A stretch of DNA of 64,000 bases, taken from NCBI GenBank assembly GCA_965214375.1, contig OZ243947.1, forward strand, positions 248,001-312,000. Reading direction: 5' to 3'. A program made the position numbers and the translations under genes. The first letter of the stretch is position 1, and each line of letters begins with the position of its first letter. The stretch comes from Endobugula sp965214375. GTDB lineage: Bacteria; Pseudomonadota; Gammaproteobacteria; Pseudomonadales; Cellvibrionaceae. This document shows, one piece after another, positions 19,061 through 28,560 of this stretch. The notes beneath the pieces are model-generated. The model ran no database searches. It was not told where the DNA came from and worked only from the letters and a program-made list of their open reading frames with translations.

Positions 19061-20068
19061 TCACTTTTTCGCTGTCATTGTGGAAGATCGAATAATGAGT
19101 TGATGTGAAAACAGTATACGTTTCGCTGGATGCGACGGTTTATCGCTTTCCAAAATATTATAAAGAATCTCAAAAGCATGTTGTGCGACCGCATGAAGTG
19201 GAAGCTCTATCGTGGTAAGGGGAGGGAATGTTTTAGACGCATAACGAATATTATTGAACCCAATAATGGACATGTCTTGAGGAACTTGTACCTTGCGTTC
19301 TCGTAACAATGGCAACACATCGATAGCAATATCATCATCAGTACAGAATATAGCGGTAATAGCTTGACTGGGTTGATGCAGAATGTCATCCAGTGCTTTT
19401 TCAAGCGAGTGTTCATCTTTTGTGATACTAAAAATACGTGAAGCATCAAGATTCTGTTCTTCTAAAAAGCGGGTACAGCCCATGCGACGATGATGGTGAG
19501 CAATATTTTTTCCTGAGGGACTGAGGCAGGCAATATTCTGATGTCCCAAATCTAACAGGTGCTCCATGGCGGTTCGTGCAGCCTGATAATTATCAATGCC
19601 AATACACTGATCATGTCTGTTATCCAGAGTTTCCCCTTTAATATAAACAATAGGCAGGTTCTGCAAGGTCGTGGTGAGCTCATCTGCACTATTAGGCAGG
19701 TCAACCATGACAATCATGCCGTCCACCTGCTTACTGTTCAGCATATCCTGATAAATTTTCAACGGTGTATTTCGAGGACCTGCCTCTTTGATTAGCACAT
19801 CATAATTTTTGAGCTTTGCGCTTTGTGTTACCGTGCGCGTAAAGTGTTCATAGAGTGGATCCCCGATGTTATAAACGACGACAACGATTAAACCGGACTT
19901 CCCACGGCGAAAATTTTGTGCCAGAGTATTTGGCTGGTAGTTAAGCGCGTTAATAGCATCTTCAACCCTGTTTAGGGTTTGTGGTTTTACCATGTCGGGA
20001 TTATTTAAGTATCTGGATACGGTAGCTATGGAAACACCCGCCATTTCGGCTACCTTCTTAATGGACAT
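19061..20068 (-). CDS. LacI/GalR-family transcriptional regulator
   Basis: 335 residues. The N-terminal helix-turn-helix KKVAEMAGVSIATVSRYLNNP and hinge helix region (NALNYQPNTLAQNFRRGKSG) precede a periplasmic-binding-like effector domain (IVVVVYNIGDPLYEHF, IGIDNYQAARTAMEHLLDLGH, FCTDDDIAIDVLP). It probably represses the adjacent SMP-30 gene via the palindrome at 19012-19025 in response to a sugar or sugar-lactone derivative; the effector is unknown. A dyad, AAAAGTAC at 20098-20105 and GTACTTTT at 20131-20138, lies just upstream of its own start and could be autoregulatory. Confidence 0.92.
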   Translation of the reverse strand: MSIKKVAEMAGVSIATVSRYLNNPDMVKPQTLNRVEDAINALNYQPNTLAQNFRRGKSGLIVVVVYNIGDPLYEHFTRTVTQSAKLKNYDVLIKEAGPRNTPLKIYQDMLNSKQVDGMIVMVDLPNSADELTTTLQNLPIVYIKGETLDNRHDQCIGIDNYQAARTAMEHLLDLGHQNIACLSPSGKNIAHHHRRMGCTRFLEEQNLDASRIFSITKDEHSLEKALDDILHQPSQAITAIFCTDDDIAIDVLPLLRERKVQVPQDMSIIGFNNIRYASKTFPPLTTIELPLHAVAQHAFEILYNILESDKPSHPAKRILFSHQLIIRSSTMTAKK

Positions 20069-20449
20069 CGCCCTGAACCCTATTGCAGATCGTCATCAAA
20101 AGTACAATCTTAATGATATGACAAGTTTTCGTACTTTTCTCTTTAAATGTTAAATATATTTAACAAAAGGCGTAATGTTGGCGCGCACATCAACAACTAA
20201 AAAATTTTATAACCTAGAATTATATGTTTAGCTGTTGCTGATACCTTTGTGTTGAGTAGTGCGACTGTTTGATTTATTGACCACTATGCCTTGCTTAAAT
20301 GTGTCTTGCCTCATAAATAGTATTTGCGTGCATTAATCGCGGGTTTACTATTGCTGTTAGGGTTATAAATCCTTAGAATGGCGCCCCTATTAGAAGGGGG
20401 TATGCCCCTTTTGTTTATCCTTTACATTGAATATCAAAGAGAGACTCCC
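20069..20449. other. Intergenic region between lacI-type gene and ndk
   Basis: 380 bases without a convincing gene. It holds the presumed lacI-type promoter with the AAAAGTAC/GTACTTTT dyad and, at its right end, the hairpin pair before ndk. No trace of isc genes was recognised here, although ndk normally follows the isc operon. Confidence 0.5.
20384..20417 (+). promoter_or_regulatory. Mutually exclusive hairpins / attenuator-like leader before ndk
   Basis: CCCC at 20384-20387 can pair with GGGG at 20396-20399, but the same G-run with its preceding AA can instead pair with CCCCTT at 20405-20410, forming AAGGGG-GTATG-CCCCTT followed by a T-rich tract. The two folds compete, as in an attenuator. 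It lies about 35-65 bases before the ndk start. This is a sequence-level suggestion; no ligand or factor is implied. Confidence 0.3.
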
Positions 20450-20875
20450 GTGACTGTCGAACGTACGCTATCTATTATTAAGCCCGATGCCGTTGAAAAA
20501 AACGTAATTGGTGAGATTATTGCCCGTTTTGAACAAGCAGATTTAAAAATTGTGGCTGCTAAAATGCAGCACCTCTCAAAAGAGCAGGCAGAAGGTTTTT
20601 ATGCCGAACATAAAGAGCGTCCGTTCTTTCCTGCGTTAGTAGAATTTATGACATCAGGTCCTGTTGTTGTACAGGTTTTAGAAGGGCCAAATGCCATTAC
20701 CAAGAATCGCGAGCTGATGGGCGCAACCAACCCCCAAGAGGCCGAGCCTGGTACTATCCGCTCTGACTTTGCTCAATCTATTGATGCCAATGCGGTACAC
20801 GGCTCTGATTCTCCGGCTTCAGCAGAGCGTGAAGTTGCTTATTTTTTCACCGAAAGTGAGATTTGCTCGCGTTAA
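20450..20875 (+). CDS. ndk: Nucleoside diphosphate kinase
   Basis: Transfers gamma-phosphate between nucleoside triphosphates and diphosphates. It begins VERTLSIIKPDAVEKNVIGE and carries the active-site His motif NAVHGSDSPASAEREVAYFF, plus the nucleotide-binding region GPNAITKNRELMGATNP. The frame is open upstream to 20378, but the GTG at 20450 gives the standard 141-residue protein and follows an AGAGAG site. The ndk-rlmN-pilF-rodZ order is conserved in gammaproteobacteria. Confidence 0.96.
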   Translation: MTVERTLSIIKPDAVEKNVIGEIIARFEQADLKIVAAKMQHLSKEQAEGFYAEHKERPFFPALVEFMTSGPVVVQVLEGPNAITKNRELMGATNPQEAEPGTIRSDFAQSIDANAVHGSDSPASAEREVAYFFTESEICSR

Positions 20876-20884
20876 AGGTATGCC

Positions 20885-22027
20885 ATGAGTGCATCGGTAC
20901 AGAAAGTTAATCTGCTTGGGTTAACGTCTTCGAAGCTTGCCGGTTTTTTTGAGTCTATCGGTGAGAAGCCGTTTCGGGCTACTCAGGTGCAAAAGTGGAT
21001 TCACCAAAATGGCGCCGATGATTTTGGCGCCATGACTAATCTGAGCAAATCACTACGGGATAAGCTGTCGAATATTGCTGAGATTTGTCCGCCCGAAGTG
21101 GTTAAACAATTGGATTCTGCCGATGGTACTCGCAAATTTCTTATCCGGGTGAGTGGCGACAATATTGTAGAAACCGTATTTATCCCTGATGGTGATCGAG
21201 GTACCCTGTGCGTGTCCTCGCAAGTCGGTTGTGTGCTTGATTGCAGTTTCTGCGCCACCGGGAAGCAGGGGTTTAATCGCAATCTTACCGCTGCAGAGAT
21301 TATTGGTCAGGTTTGGATAGCTGCCAAGTCGTTTGGGCAGCTACAGCATAAGGCTGAGCGCACCGTCACCAATGTTGTGATGATGGGTATGGGGGAGCCA
21401 TTACATAATTTTGATAATGTCGTTGATTCCATGAATTTAATGATGGATGACAATGCTTACGGTTTGTCGAAGCGCCGTGTGACATTAAGTACCTCAGGTG
21501 TTGTGCCTGCCTTGGATCGTCTGGGGGCGGTCACGGATGCCAGTTTGGCCGTTTCTCTGCATGCGCCCAATGATGCACTACGTAATGAGTTGGTGCCCCT
21601 AAACAAGAAATATCCGATATCCGTGTTATTGGCATCAGCAAAGCGCTACATAGAAGGGCTTCCTGATAATCGCCGTAAAATTACCATAGAATATACCTTG
21701 ATAGATCAAGTCAATGATCGTCCTCACCATGCTCGCGAGCTGGCGGAACTTTTGCGCGATATTCCTGTCAAAGTGAACTTAATTCCATTTAATCCGTTTT
21801 CGTTGGTGGATTATAAGCGGGTGAGCAATAATGCATTGCGCTCTTTTCGAGACATTTTGATCGATGCTGGTTATACCACGACGGTGAGAACAACCCGTGG
21901 TGATGATATTGATGCAGCCTGTGGTCAGTTAGCGGGTGATATCATGGATAGAACTTCCCGTAGCCAGCGTTATCGTCAAAATAAGAATAATAATCAGGAT
22001 GAGCCTGTAAAGTTTATTTCCAGATAG
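20885..22027 (+). CDS. rlmN: Dual-specificity rRNA/tRNA methyltransferase RlmN
   Basis: Radical SAM enzyme forming m2A2503 in 23S rRNA and m2A37 in some tRNAs. The cluster motif is CVLDCSFCATGKQG (C-x3-C-x2-C), followed by MMGMGEPLHNFDNV and RVTLSTSGVVPALDRLG; the C-terminal catalytic Cys is in DIDAACGQLAGD. 380 residues, normal. It starts nine bases after ndk and is likely co-transcribed. Confidence 0.97.
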   Translation: MSASVQKVNLLGLTSSKLAGFFESIGEKPFRATQVQKWIHQNGADDFGAMTNLSKSLRDKLSNIAEICPPEVVKQLDSADGTRKFLIRVSGDNIVETVFIPDGDRGTLCVSSQVGCVLDCSFCATGKQGFNRNLTAAEIIGQVWIAAKSFGQLQHKAERTVTNVVMMGMGEPLHNFDNVVDSMNLMMDDNAYGLSKRRVTLSTSGVVPALDRLGAVTDASLAVSLHAPNDALRNELVPLNKKYPISVLLASAKRYIEGLPDNRRKITIEYTLIDQVNDRPHHARELAELLRDIPVKVNLIPFNPFSLVDYKRVSNNALRSFRDILIDAGYTTTVRTTRGDDIDAACGQLAGDIMDRTSRSQRYRQNKNNNQDEPVKFISR

Positions 22028-22071
22028 TACGCGTGTATAGTGCCACTGGGTAAAGATATGAGGTTAAATAG

Positions 22072-22842
22072 TTGTTGTCATTATCTCGCTTGCTTAAATT
22101 GTTATTACCTTTGTTTCTGTTATCCGCGTGTGTAACAAGCAGCGGCCGAACGTCTCCTGTTGACAATAAAAAGGCCCATGATGCCCATGTCAATTTGGGC
22201 CTCACTTATTTGAGTCAAGATAATCGAGAAGCCTCTCGTCGCCATTTCGAAAAAGCGTTGAATATTGATAGTGGTTCTGCACCAGCACATGCAGGAATGG
22301 GGCTGTTATATCAACTAACTGGTGAAGAGCAGCTAGCAGAAAAATCGCTTTTACGTGCATTGAGAGAAGACTCCAGATTTACAGAAGCCCGTGTGAATTA
22401 TGGTCGCTTTTTATATCAGCAGCAGCGTTATCAGGAAGCGTTATCGGTATTGGAGCGAGCATCACAAGATTTATCCTATCAAAAACGAGCTACAGTACTA
22501 GCATATCTTGCACAAACACTGCTAAAAGTGGGCAATGTATCAAAAGCCAAATCAAAGTTTGAGCACGCAACGAATATCAACAACAAGCTGACATTACCGC
22601 TCATAGAATTGGCAGAGATTTACTTTGATGAAAAAGATTACGCCAAGTCTAAGGAGTTTCTTGATCGATATACCGCTATTCTGGGTAGAACATCAAAAAG
22701 TCTCTGGTTAGGTATTCGTATTGAGCGCATTTTTGGAAATAAAGATAAAGAAGCCAGTTATGTGTTGGCGTTGAAAAACCTGCATCCTTATTCGCGTGAA
22801 TATCTGATGTATACAAAATCACTGAATAATGTCAATAAATAG
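22072..22842 (+). CDS. pilF: Type IV pilus biogenesis/stability lipoprotein PilF (PilW)
   Basis: TPR lipoprotein that helps assemble the PilQ secretin. A signal peptide with lipobox LLSAC is followed by at least four TPR units (HVNLGLTYLSQDNREASRRH, APAHAGMGLLYQLTGEEQLA, ARVNYGRFLYQQQRYQEAL). No ATG fits; the best start is TTG at 22072 or 22075, with GAGG eight bases upstream. An ATG at 22057 is in another frame and quickly gives a non-matching product, so I regard the TTG start as real, but a small frameshift at the extreme 5' end cannot be excluded. Confidence 0.88.
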   Translation: MLSLSRLLKLLLPLFLLSACVTSSGRTSPVDNKKAHDAHVNLGLTYLSQDNREASRRHFEKALNIDSGSAPAHAGMGLLYQLTGEEQLAEKSLLRALREDSRFTEARVNYGRFLYQQQRYQEALSVLERASQDLSYQKRATVLAYLAQTLLKVGNVSKAKSKFEHATNINNKLTLPLIELAEIYFDEKDYAKSKEFLDRYTAILGRTSKSLWLGIRIERIFGNKDKEASYVLALKNLHPYSREYLMYTKSLNNVNK

Positions 22843-22856
22843 AGATTTAAAAAATA

Positions 22857-23861
22857 ATGCCAGATAATCCATCAGCTGATAATACAGGCCAAGACGCCCC
22901 TTCTGCTCAATTCCATGTCGGTGAATTATTATCTAGTCAGCGTGAAAAGCTGGGTATGAGCCTACAGGATTGCTCGGATGTTTTGAAAATACCTCGTCCT
23001 AAGTTGGAGGCATTAGAAAAAGGTAATTTGGACGCTTTTGATTCTGCATTGTTTTTGCGTGGTTATTTAAGAAGCTATGCGAAATTGCTGCACCTCTCAG
23101 AGCAAGCAGTGTTGCGTCAATACGATGAAAAACAGGGGGCAGATCAGGATGTAGTTATACAAAAACCTTTGACCTCAACGTCTTCTTCTGTTGGCAGGTG
23201 GTGGCTACCTTATATTATAGGTTTGATGGTTGTTTTATTATGGTTTTTGCTTTCAGATTATTTAAGTCAGGCACAGGCGCCGATAAACGAGTCGGTTGCC
23301 GTTGAATTAGAAAAAATACCTTTGGTGTCTTCTACGGCTAAAGTTTCCGAAGATAATAAGCAGGAGTCAGTATTTATAGAAGATGCCGACGTTGAAGAAA
23401 AACCTCCTGTTATACAAAAGCCGCTTTTACAAGCAGAAACGACGGATGTTGTTAAAGAGCAACTTGCTGAATCATCGCCTAGTGATTTGATGTCTGCTGA
23501 ATTAACAGTAACGGTGAATACTATTGATGAGAATAATAGTATTAATGAAATAGCCGCTATCCCTAATGCGGTTGAATCTGCACATGCTTCACTTGCGGTT
23601 GATACAAACGCTGAACAGGGCGATGATCGCATCTACTTCACGTTTAATGAAGAATGTTGGGTAGAAATCACTGATGCGGATAATAATGTGATTGTATCGA
23701 GTCTGCGGCAAGCAAACACAGACTTGACCGTTATCGGTAAAGCGCCTTTTTCAGTGATTCTTGGTAATATCAATGGCACCACGGTGAACTATCGGGGTAA
23801 GGAAATTCCTTTAACCGGGAGTCAGGATGGACGCACTTTGCGATTGGATTTAGATAATTAG
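22857..23861 (+). CDS. rodZ: Cytoskeleton protein RodZ
   Basis: 334 residues. An N-terminal cytoplasmic helix-turn-helix (GELLSSQREKLGMSLQDCSDV to YLRSYAKLLHLSE) that binds MreB, a single membrane helix (LPYIIGLMVVLLWFLLSDYL, about 118-138), an acidic low-complexity periplasmic linker, and a C-terminal DUF4115 beta domain (YFTFNEECWVEITDADNNV). It maintains rod shape. ispG normally separates rodZ from hisS; only 53 bases lie here, so ispG must be elsewhere or replaced. Confidence 0.94.
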   Translation: MPDNPSADNTGQDAPSAQFHVGELLSSQREKLGMSLQDCSDVLKIPRPKLEALEKGNLDAFDSALFLRGYLRSYAKLLHLSEQAVLRQYDEKQGADQDVVIQKPLTSTSSSVGRWWLPYIIGLMVVLLWFLLSDYLSQAQAPINESVAVELEKIPLVSSTAKVSEDNKQESVFIEDADVEEKPPVIQKPLLQAETTDVVKEQLAESSPSDLMSAELTVTVNTIDENNSINEIAAIPNAVESAHASLAVDTNAEQGDDRIYFTFNEECWVEITDADNNVIVSSLRQANTDLTVIGKAPFSVILGNINGTTVNYRGKEIPLTGSQDGRTLRLDLDN

Positions 23862-23914
23862 GTGCTGGGTTAAATTATGCCCTATAATACCCGGCTTTTT
23901 ACAGGAATCCTGCG

Positions 23915-25201
23915 TTGAAGAAAATACAAGCCATCCGTGGAATGAATGACTTGCTGCCAGAAGACAGCACTGTTTGGCAGTATCTTGAATCTGTCGTTGC
24001 TGCGGTCTTGAAGCAATATGGCTACCGTGAGATACGCTTCCCTATCGTTGAGTCGACAGAATTATTTCAGCGTTCAATTGGTGAGGTGACTGATATCGTT
24101 GAAAAGGAAATGTATACGTTTAACGATCGTAATCATGAAAGCATTACCTTGCGTCCGGAAGGTACGGCTTCCTGTGTTAGGGCCTGCGAGCAACATGGCC
24201 TGTTGTACAATCAAACACAGAAATTATGGTATAGCGGGCCGATGTTTCGCTATGAAAAGCCACAAAAAGGGCGTTTGCGTCAATTTCATCAAATTGGTGT
24301 AGAGACGTTTGGTTTTTCGGGGCCAGATATTGATGCTGAGTTACTGATGTTAACATCACGTCTTTGTCATCAATTGGGGATTGCAGATTCGCTAACGCTG
24401 GAAATTAACTCACTCGGTACCTCGCAATCGCGGGCGGCTTATCGTGAGGCGTTGGTTGGTTATTTAACGCCGTTATGTTCCAGCTTAGATGAAGACAGCC
24501 AGCGTCGTTTGCAGAGTAATCCTTTACGTATTCTAGATAGTAAGGATGCCAATACGCAGCAAATATTGAATGATGCACCACAGCTACATGAATTTCTTGA
24601 ACCTGAAGCGATAGCGCATTTTGAAGCACTAACACTATTTCTGGATCAAGCAAATATTGCTTATACAGTGAATCAGCGTCTAGTACGAGGATTGGATTAC
24701 TACGACTATACGGTATTTGAATGGACGACAGATAAACTGGGTGCTCAAGGAACGGTGTGTGCAGGTGGGCGTTACAATGGTCTTGTAGAACAACTGGGGG
24801 GGCGGCCTACTCCGGCGATTGGTTTTGCCATGGGGGTGGAACGTCTAGTGCTTATGTTGGAGACTTTGCAGCTTGTACCGAAAGATGTGCAAAACAATGT
24901 CGATATCTATGTGATGGACGTTAATCCGCAAAATAACCAGCAACTAAAAAGCTATTCGTTGCAGGTTGCGGAAGCATTAAGAACAGCATTTGCCAATGGC
25001 GTAATCATTAATAACCATGGTGATGGCAGTTTTAAAAGCAAAATGAAAAAAGCGGATAAAAGTGGTGCCGTGATTGCGCTTATTGTTGGTAAAGAAGAGT
25101 TAGCCGAAAAAAAATTGACCGTAAAGTTTTTGCGTGAAGATAAGCCTCAGCAAATGCTTTCTGTTCAGGAATTTATTAATTTATATACATCACAGCAGTG
25201 A
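23915..25201 (+). CDS. hisS: Histidyl-tRNA synthetase
   Basis: Class II synthetase of 428 residues. Motif 2 (LWYSGPMFRYEKPQKGRLRQFHQIGVE), the His-A loop LVRGLDYYDYTVFEW and motif 3 (RPTPAIGFAMGVERL) are intact, followed by the anticodon-binding domain. It starts with TTG at 23915 (KKIQAIRGMNDLLPED). A TATAAT-like sequence lies about 30 bases upstream. It heads the hisS-yfgM-bamB-der group. Confidence 0.97.
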   Translation: MKKIQAIRGMNDLLPEDSTVWQYLESVVAAVLKQYGYREIRFPIVESTELFQRSIGEVTDIVEKEMYTFNDRNHESITLRPEGTASCVRACEQHGLLYNQTQKLWYSGPMFRYEKPQKGRLRQFHQIGVETFGFSGPDIDAELLMLTSRLCHQLGIADSLTLEINSLGTSQSRAAYREALVGYLTPLCSSLDEDSQRRLQSNPLRILDSKDANTQQILNDAPQLHEFLEPEAIAHFEALTLFLDQANIAYTVNQRLVRGLDYYDYTVFEWTTDKLGAQGTVCAGGRYNGLVEQLGGRPTPAIGFAMGVERLVLMLETLQLVPKDVQNNVDIYVMDVNPQNNQQLKSYSLQVAEALRTAFANGVIINNHGDGSFKSKMKKADKSGAVIALIVGKEELAEKKLTVKFLREDKPQQMLSVQEFINLYTSQQ

Positions 25202-25232
25202 TGCTGTGAAAAAAGCAAGTTAGGAGATAGAT

Positions 25233-25904
25233 GTGGCAGATCATTTAACTGATGAAGAACAATTGCAGGTTTTAAAAAACTGGTGGAAAGAAAATGGAGC
25301 CTCGCTGGTAATGGCTTTATTGTTGGGTTTGACAGTATATTTTGGTTTTCAGTGGTGGCAAAATTATCAACAACAACAGGCTGAACAGGCTTCTGTTATT
25401 TATGCGGATATTTTAGAGCTAACGGAGGCACCACAAAATGGTCATTCCAGCTTATCTGAAGAGCAAAAATCAACCGTGAATTTTTTGGTAGAGCAATTGC
25501 AAAATGATTATCAGAATTCGTTATATGCGGTTAATGCCAGTTTTTATGCTGCAAAAATAGCCGTCGAAAATGACGATTTAGATTCAGCCGAGCAATCGTT
25601 GCAATGGGTTATTGATCATGCAGAGGCATCCATGAAGCCTCTGGCTGAATTACGTTTAGCACGTGTTTTGTTGGCACAAGAAAAGTATGATGACGCATTA
25701 TCTTTGTTGAAGAAGGATGAAACAGGTAGCTATATTTCGCTCAATTCAGAAATAAAAGGCGATATTTTTGCAGCTAAAGAAGAGTGGGATAGTGCGCGTT
25801 CAGCCTACAAAGAAGCAATCAATACCTTGGGAGATACATCCAGTTACCGTGCGCGTTTGCTGCCTATCAAATTAGCCAACCTGCCTGCTGAGGAAGTGAA
25901 GTAA
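25233..25904 (+). CDS. yfgM: Ancillary SecYEG translocon subunit YfgM
   Basis: 223 residues: a short cytoplasmic N terminus, one membrane helix (GASLVMALLLGLTVYFGFQWW), and a periplasmic TPR-like domain ending LLPIKLANLPAEEVK. YfgM associates with PpiD at the SecYEG translocon and links outer-membrane protein biogenesis to export. It starts with GTG and overlaps bamB by one base (TAATG). Confidence 0.93.
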   Translation: MADHLTDEEQLQVLKNWWKENGASLVMALLLGLTVYFGFQWWQNYQQQQAEQASVIYADILELTEAPQNGHSSLSEEQKSTVNFLVEQLQNDYQNSLYAVNASFYAAKIAVENDDLDSAEQSLQWVIDHAEASMKPLAELRLARVLLAQEKYDDALSLLKKDETGSYISLNSEIKGDIFAAKEEWDSARSAYKEAINTLGDTSSYRARLLPIKLANLPAEEVK

Positions 25905-27124
25905 TGCGTATAACGATAATCTTATTGATTAGCTCGTTGATATCTGGGTGTTCTTTTTTTAAAGAAAAAGTAGAGCAACCTGAATCTTTATTTGATATTT
26001 CTGAAAATATAGCCATTAAAGAACGTTGGCAAAAAAATGTTGGCAAGGGGTTGGGTGAACTGTATCGGGTAGTTAAGCCAGCGATTACTGCAACGACAGT
26101 GTTTGCCAATGATATTTATGGGCGTGTCTATGCTTATGATCGCCAAACCGGCGCAAAAAAATGGATGGTGAACTTAAAGCTTGATTTGGCTTCTGGTGTT
26201 GGTTTAGGCGAAACTATATTGTTGATCGGTTCACTAGATGGTGATGTGGTAGCGCTTTCTCAAGTGGACGGGGAAGAATTGTGGCGTACCAATATAAGAA
26301 GTGAAATTTTGGCGCCACCGCAAACCAATGGTGAAATAGTTGTTGTGCAGACCAATGAAGGCAAGCTATATGGATTAAATGCTACGACGGGTAAATTTGT
26401 TTGGCAGTACACTGCAAAATTACCGCTGTTAACCTTACGAGGGACTGCGACACCACAGTTATTTGGTAATAACCTGATTACCGGTTTTTCGAATGGAAAG
26501 ATTGCGGCACTATCAGCAAGTGATGGGGTATTGTATTGGGAGCGTCGTATCGCTTATCCCAAAGGAGCAACAGAGATCGAGCGCGTTGTTGATGTCGATG
26601 GTACTCCTGTTGTTGATAACAATACCGTATATTCAACCAGCTACAATGGGCAGTTGACAGCGATTGCGCCTGATGGGCGTGTACGTTGGACGCAAACGGT
26701 GTCTAGTCATCAGGCACCTTTGGTGACAGGGGGGCGGGTTTTTGTTACCGCTGCAGATGGCACTGTGCATGCGTTTGATCAACAAACGGGTTTTCCATTG
26801 TGGGATAACGCTTTATTGCTATATCGCAAATTATCAGCACCACAGGATTTGGCGGGCTTTGTCGTAGTGTCAGACTACAGAGGTTATCTCCATGTGTTTG
26901 ATCCTGAGTTAGGGGTCATTATTGGGCGCAGTCGTCTGGATAGAGATGGTATTCGTTCTCCCATGGTGTCTGATGGTGCTTACCTTTATGTTCTGGGTAA
27001 TGATGGAGAGCTATCTTCCGTTTCGGTGCATCTGCGCGGCTCACGTGAAGAGATTCGTCGGCGTCAAGAAAAGTTTGAGAAAGAACGCGCAGATAGGGCC
27101 ATTCGTCCAGCTTCAGGAAATTAA
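25904..27124 (+). CDS. bamB: Outer membrane protein assembly factor BamB
   Basis: 406-residue lipoprotein. Signal peptide with lipobox LISGC, then eight PQQ-like propeller blades (for example VYAYDRQTGAKKWMVNL, VVALSQVDGEELWRTNI, VHAFDQQTGFPLWDN). It is part of the BAM complex inserting outer-membrane beta-barrels. A basic, charged tail (REEIRRRQEKFEKERADRA) extends beyond the last blade, slightly longer than in E. coli. Confidence 0.95.
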   Translation: MRITIILLISSLISGCSFFKEKVEQPESLFDISENIAIKERWQKNVGKGLGELYRVVKPAITATTVFANDIYGRVYAYDRQTGAKKWMVNLKLDLASGVGLGETILLIGSLDGDVVALSQVDGEELWRTNIRSEILAPPQTNGEIVVVQTNEGKLYGLNATTGKFVWQYTAKLPLLTLRGTATPQLFGNNLITGFSNGKIAALSASDGVLYWERRIAYPKGATEIERVVDVDGTPVVDNNTVYSTSYNGQLTAIAPDGRVRWTQTVSSHQAPLVTGGRVFVTAADGTVHAFDQQTGFPLWDNALLLYRKLSAPQDLAGFVVVSDYRGYLHVFDPELGVIIGRSRLDRDGIRSPMVSDGAYLYVLGNDGELSSVSVHLRGSREEIRRRQEKFEKERADRAIRPASGN

Positions 27125-27129
27125 TTTCC

Positions 27130-28560
27130 ATGCTTCCAGTCATTGCCCTTGTAGGCAGGCCTAACGTCGGTAAATCGACCTTATTTAATCAGTTAACTCG
27201 ACGTCGAGATGCTTTGGTGGCAGATTTCTCTGGCCTCACTCGCGACCGTAAATATGGTGAAGCTGAGTATTTGGATCGGAAGTTTATTTGTATTGATACT
27301 GGAGGGCTAAGTGGCGAAGAGGAGGGTATTGATACTGTCATGGCCGAGCACTCGCTTCTGGCGATTGAAGAAGCCGATATTATTCTGTTTGTGGTTGACT
27401 GCCGTGCGGGCATTACCGCAGCGGATGAAAATATCGCTAACCATTTGCGTATGAGTAATAAGCCTGTGTACTTGGTGGCTAATAAGGTTGATGGACAAGA
27501 TCAGAATGTGGCGACAGCCCCTTTTTATGAATTAGGCCTTGGAGATTTGTACCCGACGACGGCAACACAGGGTCGTGGTGTTAAGCGCTTGATGCAAACT
27601 GTTGTTGCTTCTTTTCCTGAAGCTACGATCAACGATCTACAAGGTGAAGATGGTCAACCCGAAGTTATTAAAATTGCGGTCGTTGGTCGTCCCAATGTCG
27701 GTAAGTCAACACTGGTTAATCGTTTGTTGGGCGAAGACCGTGTGGTTGTTTTTGATATGCCGGGTACCACTCGTGATAGTATTTATATCAATTACGAGCG
27801 CAACGAAAAACCTTACACAATTATCGATACTGCGGGTATGCGTCGTCGGAAAAATATTAAGCTTGCGGTTGAAAAGTTCTCCATTGTAAAAACGCTACAG
27901 GCTGTTGATGATGCTAATGTTATTGTGTTATTACTGGATGCGAGTGAGGGTATTGTCGATCAGGATTTGCATTTGATGGGGCATGTGATTGATGCCGGGC
28001 GTGCGCTAGTGGTAGCGTTAAATAAGTGGGATGGTTTGGAGCAAGAGTTTAAGCAATATATTAAAGATGAGCTTGAACGACGCTTACGTTTTATTGATTT
28101 TGCAGATATTCATTTTATTTCAGCACTACATGGAACGGGTGTGGGTCATTTATACGAATCGATTGAAAAGTCTTACGCCTCAGCGACAGATAAATTCTCG
28201 AGCAATTATCTAACGCAAGTTTTACAAATGGCTGTCAGCGAACATCAGCCACCGATGATAAGAGGGCATCGTATTAAATTGCGTTATGCTCACTCAGGTG
28301 GACATAATCCGCCCATTATTGTTATTCATGGTAATCAAACGGATAGTATTCCAGGCCACTATGTGCGCTATCTAGAAAAAACATTTCGTCGGGTGCTTAA
28401 GTTGCACGGTACACCATTACGTTTACAATTTAAAACCAGTGATAACCCGTTTGACAAAAAAGCGGGAAGTGAACGACAAAAAATCAGGCAGAGGCGTCTG
28501 GAAAACTCCCGTGAAATTTCAAAATCCAAAAGAAAAAATAATAAAAAAGGTAAAAAATAA
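27130..28560 (+). CDS. der: Ribosome biogenesis GTPase Der
   Basis: Two tandem GTPase domains, each with a P-loop (GRPNVGKSTLFNQL near residue 8; GRPNVGKSTLVNRLL near 187), DTGG/DTAG switch motifs, and NKVD/NKWD specificity motifs, followed by a KH-like domain with RYLEKTFRRVLKLHGTPLRL. Required for 50S assembly. The Lys/Arg-rich tail (ENSREISKSKRKNNKKGKK) is typical. The stop overlaps the start of a small membrane-protein gene. Confidence 0.97.
   Translation: MLPVIALVGRPNVGKSTLFNQLTRRRDALVADFSGLTRDRKYGEAEYLDRKFICIDTGGLSGEEEGIDTVMAEHSLLAIEEADIILFVVDCRAGITAADENIANHLRMSNKPVYLVANKVDGQDQNVATAPFYELGLGDLYPTTATQGRGVKRLMQTVVASFPEATINDLQGEDGQPEVIKIAVVGRPNVGKSTLVNRLLGEDRVVVFDMPGTTRDSIYINYERNEKPYTIIDTAGMRRRKNIKLAVEKFSIVKTLQAVDDANVIVLLLDASEGIVDQDLHLMGHVIDAGRALVVALNKWDGLEQEFKQYIKDELERRLRFIDFADIHFISALHGTGVGHLYESIEKSYASATDKFSSNYLTQVLQMAVSEHQPPMIRGHRIKLRYAHSGGHNPPIIVIHGNQTDSIPGHYVRYLEKTFRRVLKLHGTPLRLQFKTSDNPFDKKAGSERQKIRQRRLENSREISKSKRKNNKKGKK

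Noticed and set aside
20378..20449. N-terminal extension of Ndk
   Set aside because: It overlaps the hairpin leader, and GTG 20450 gives the standard protein length.
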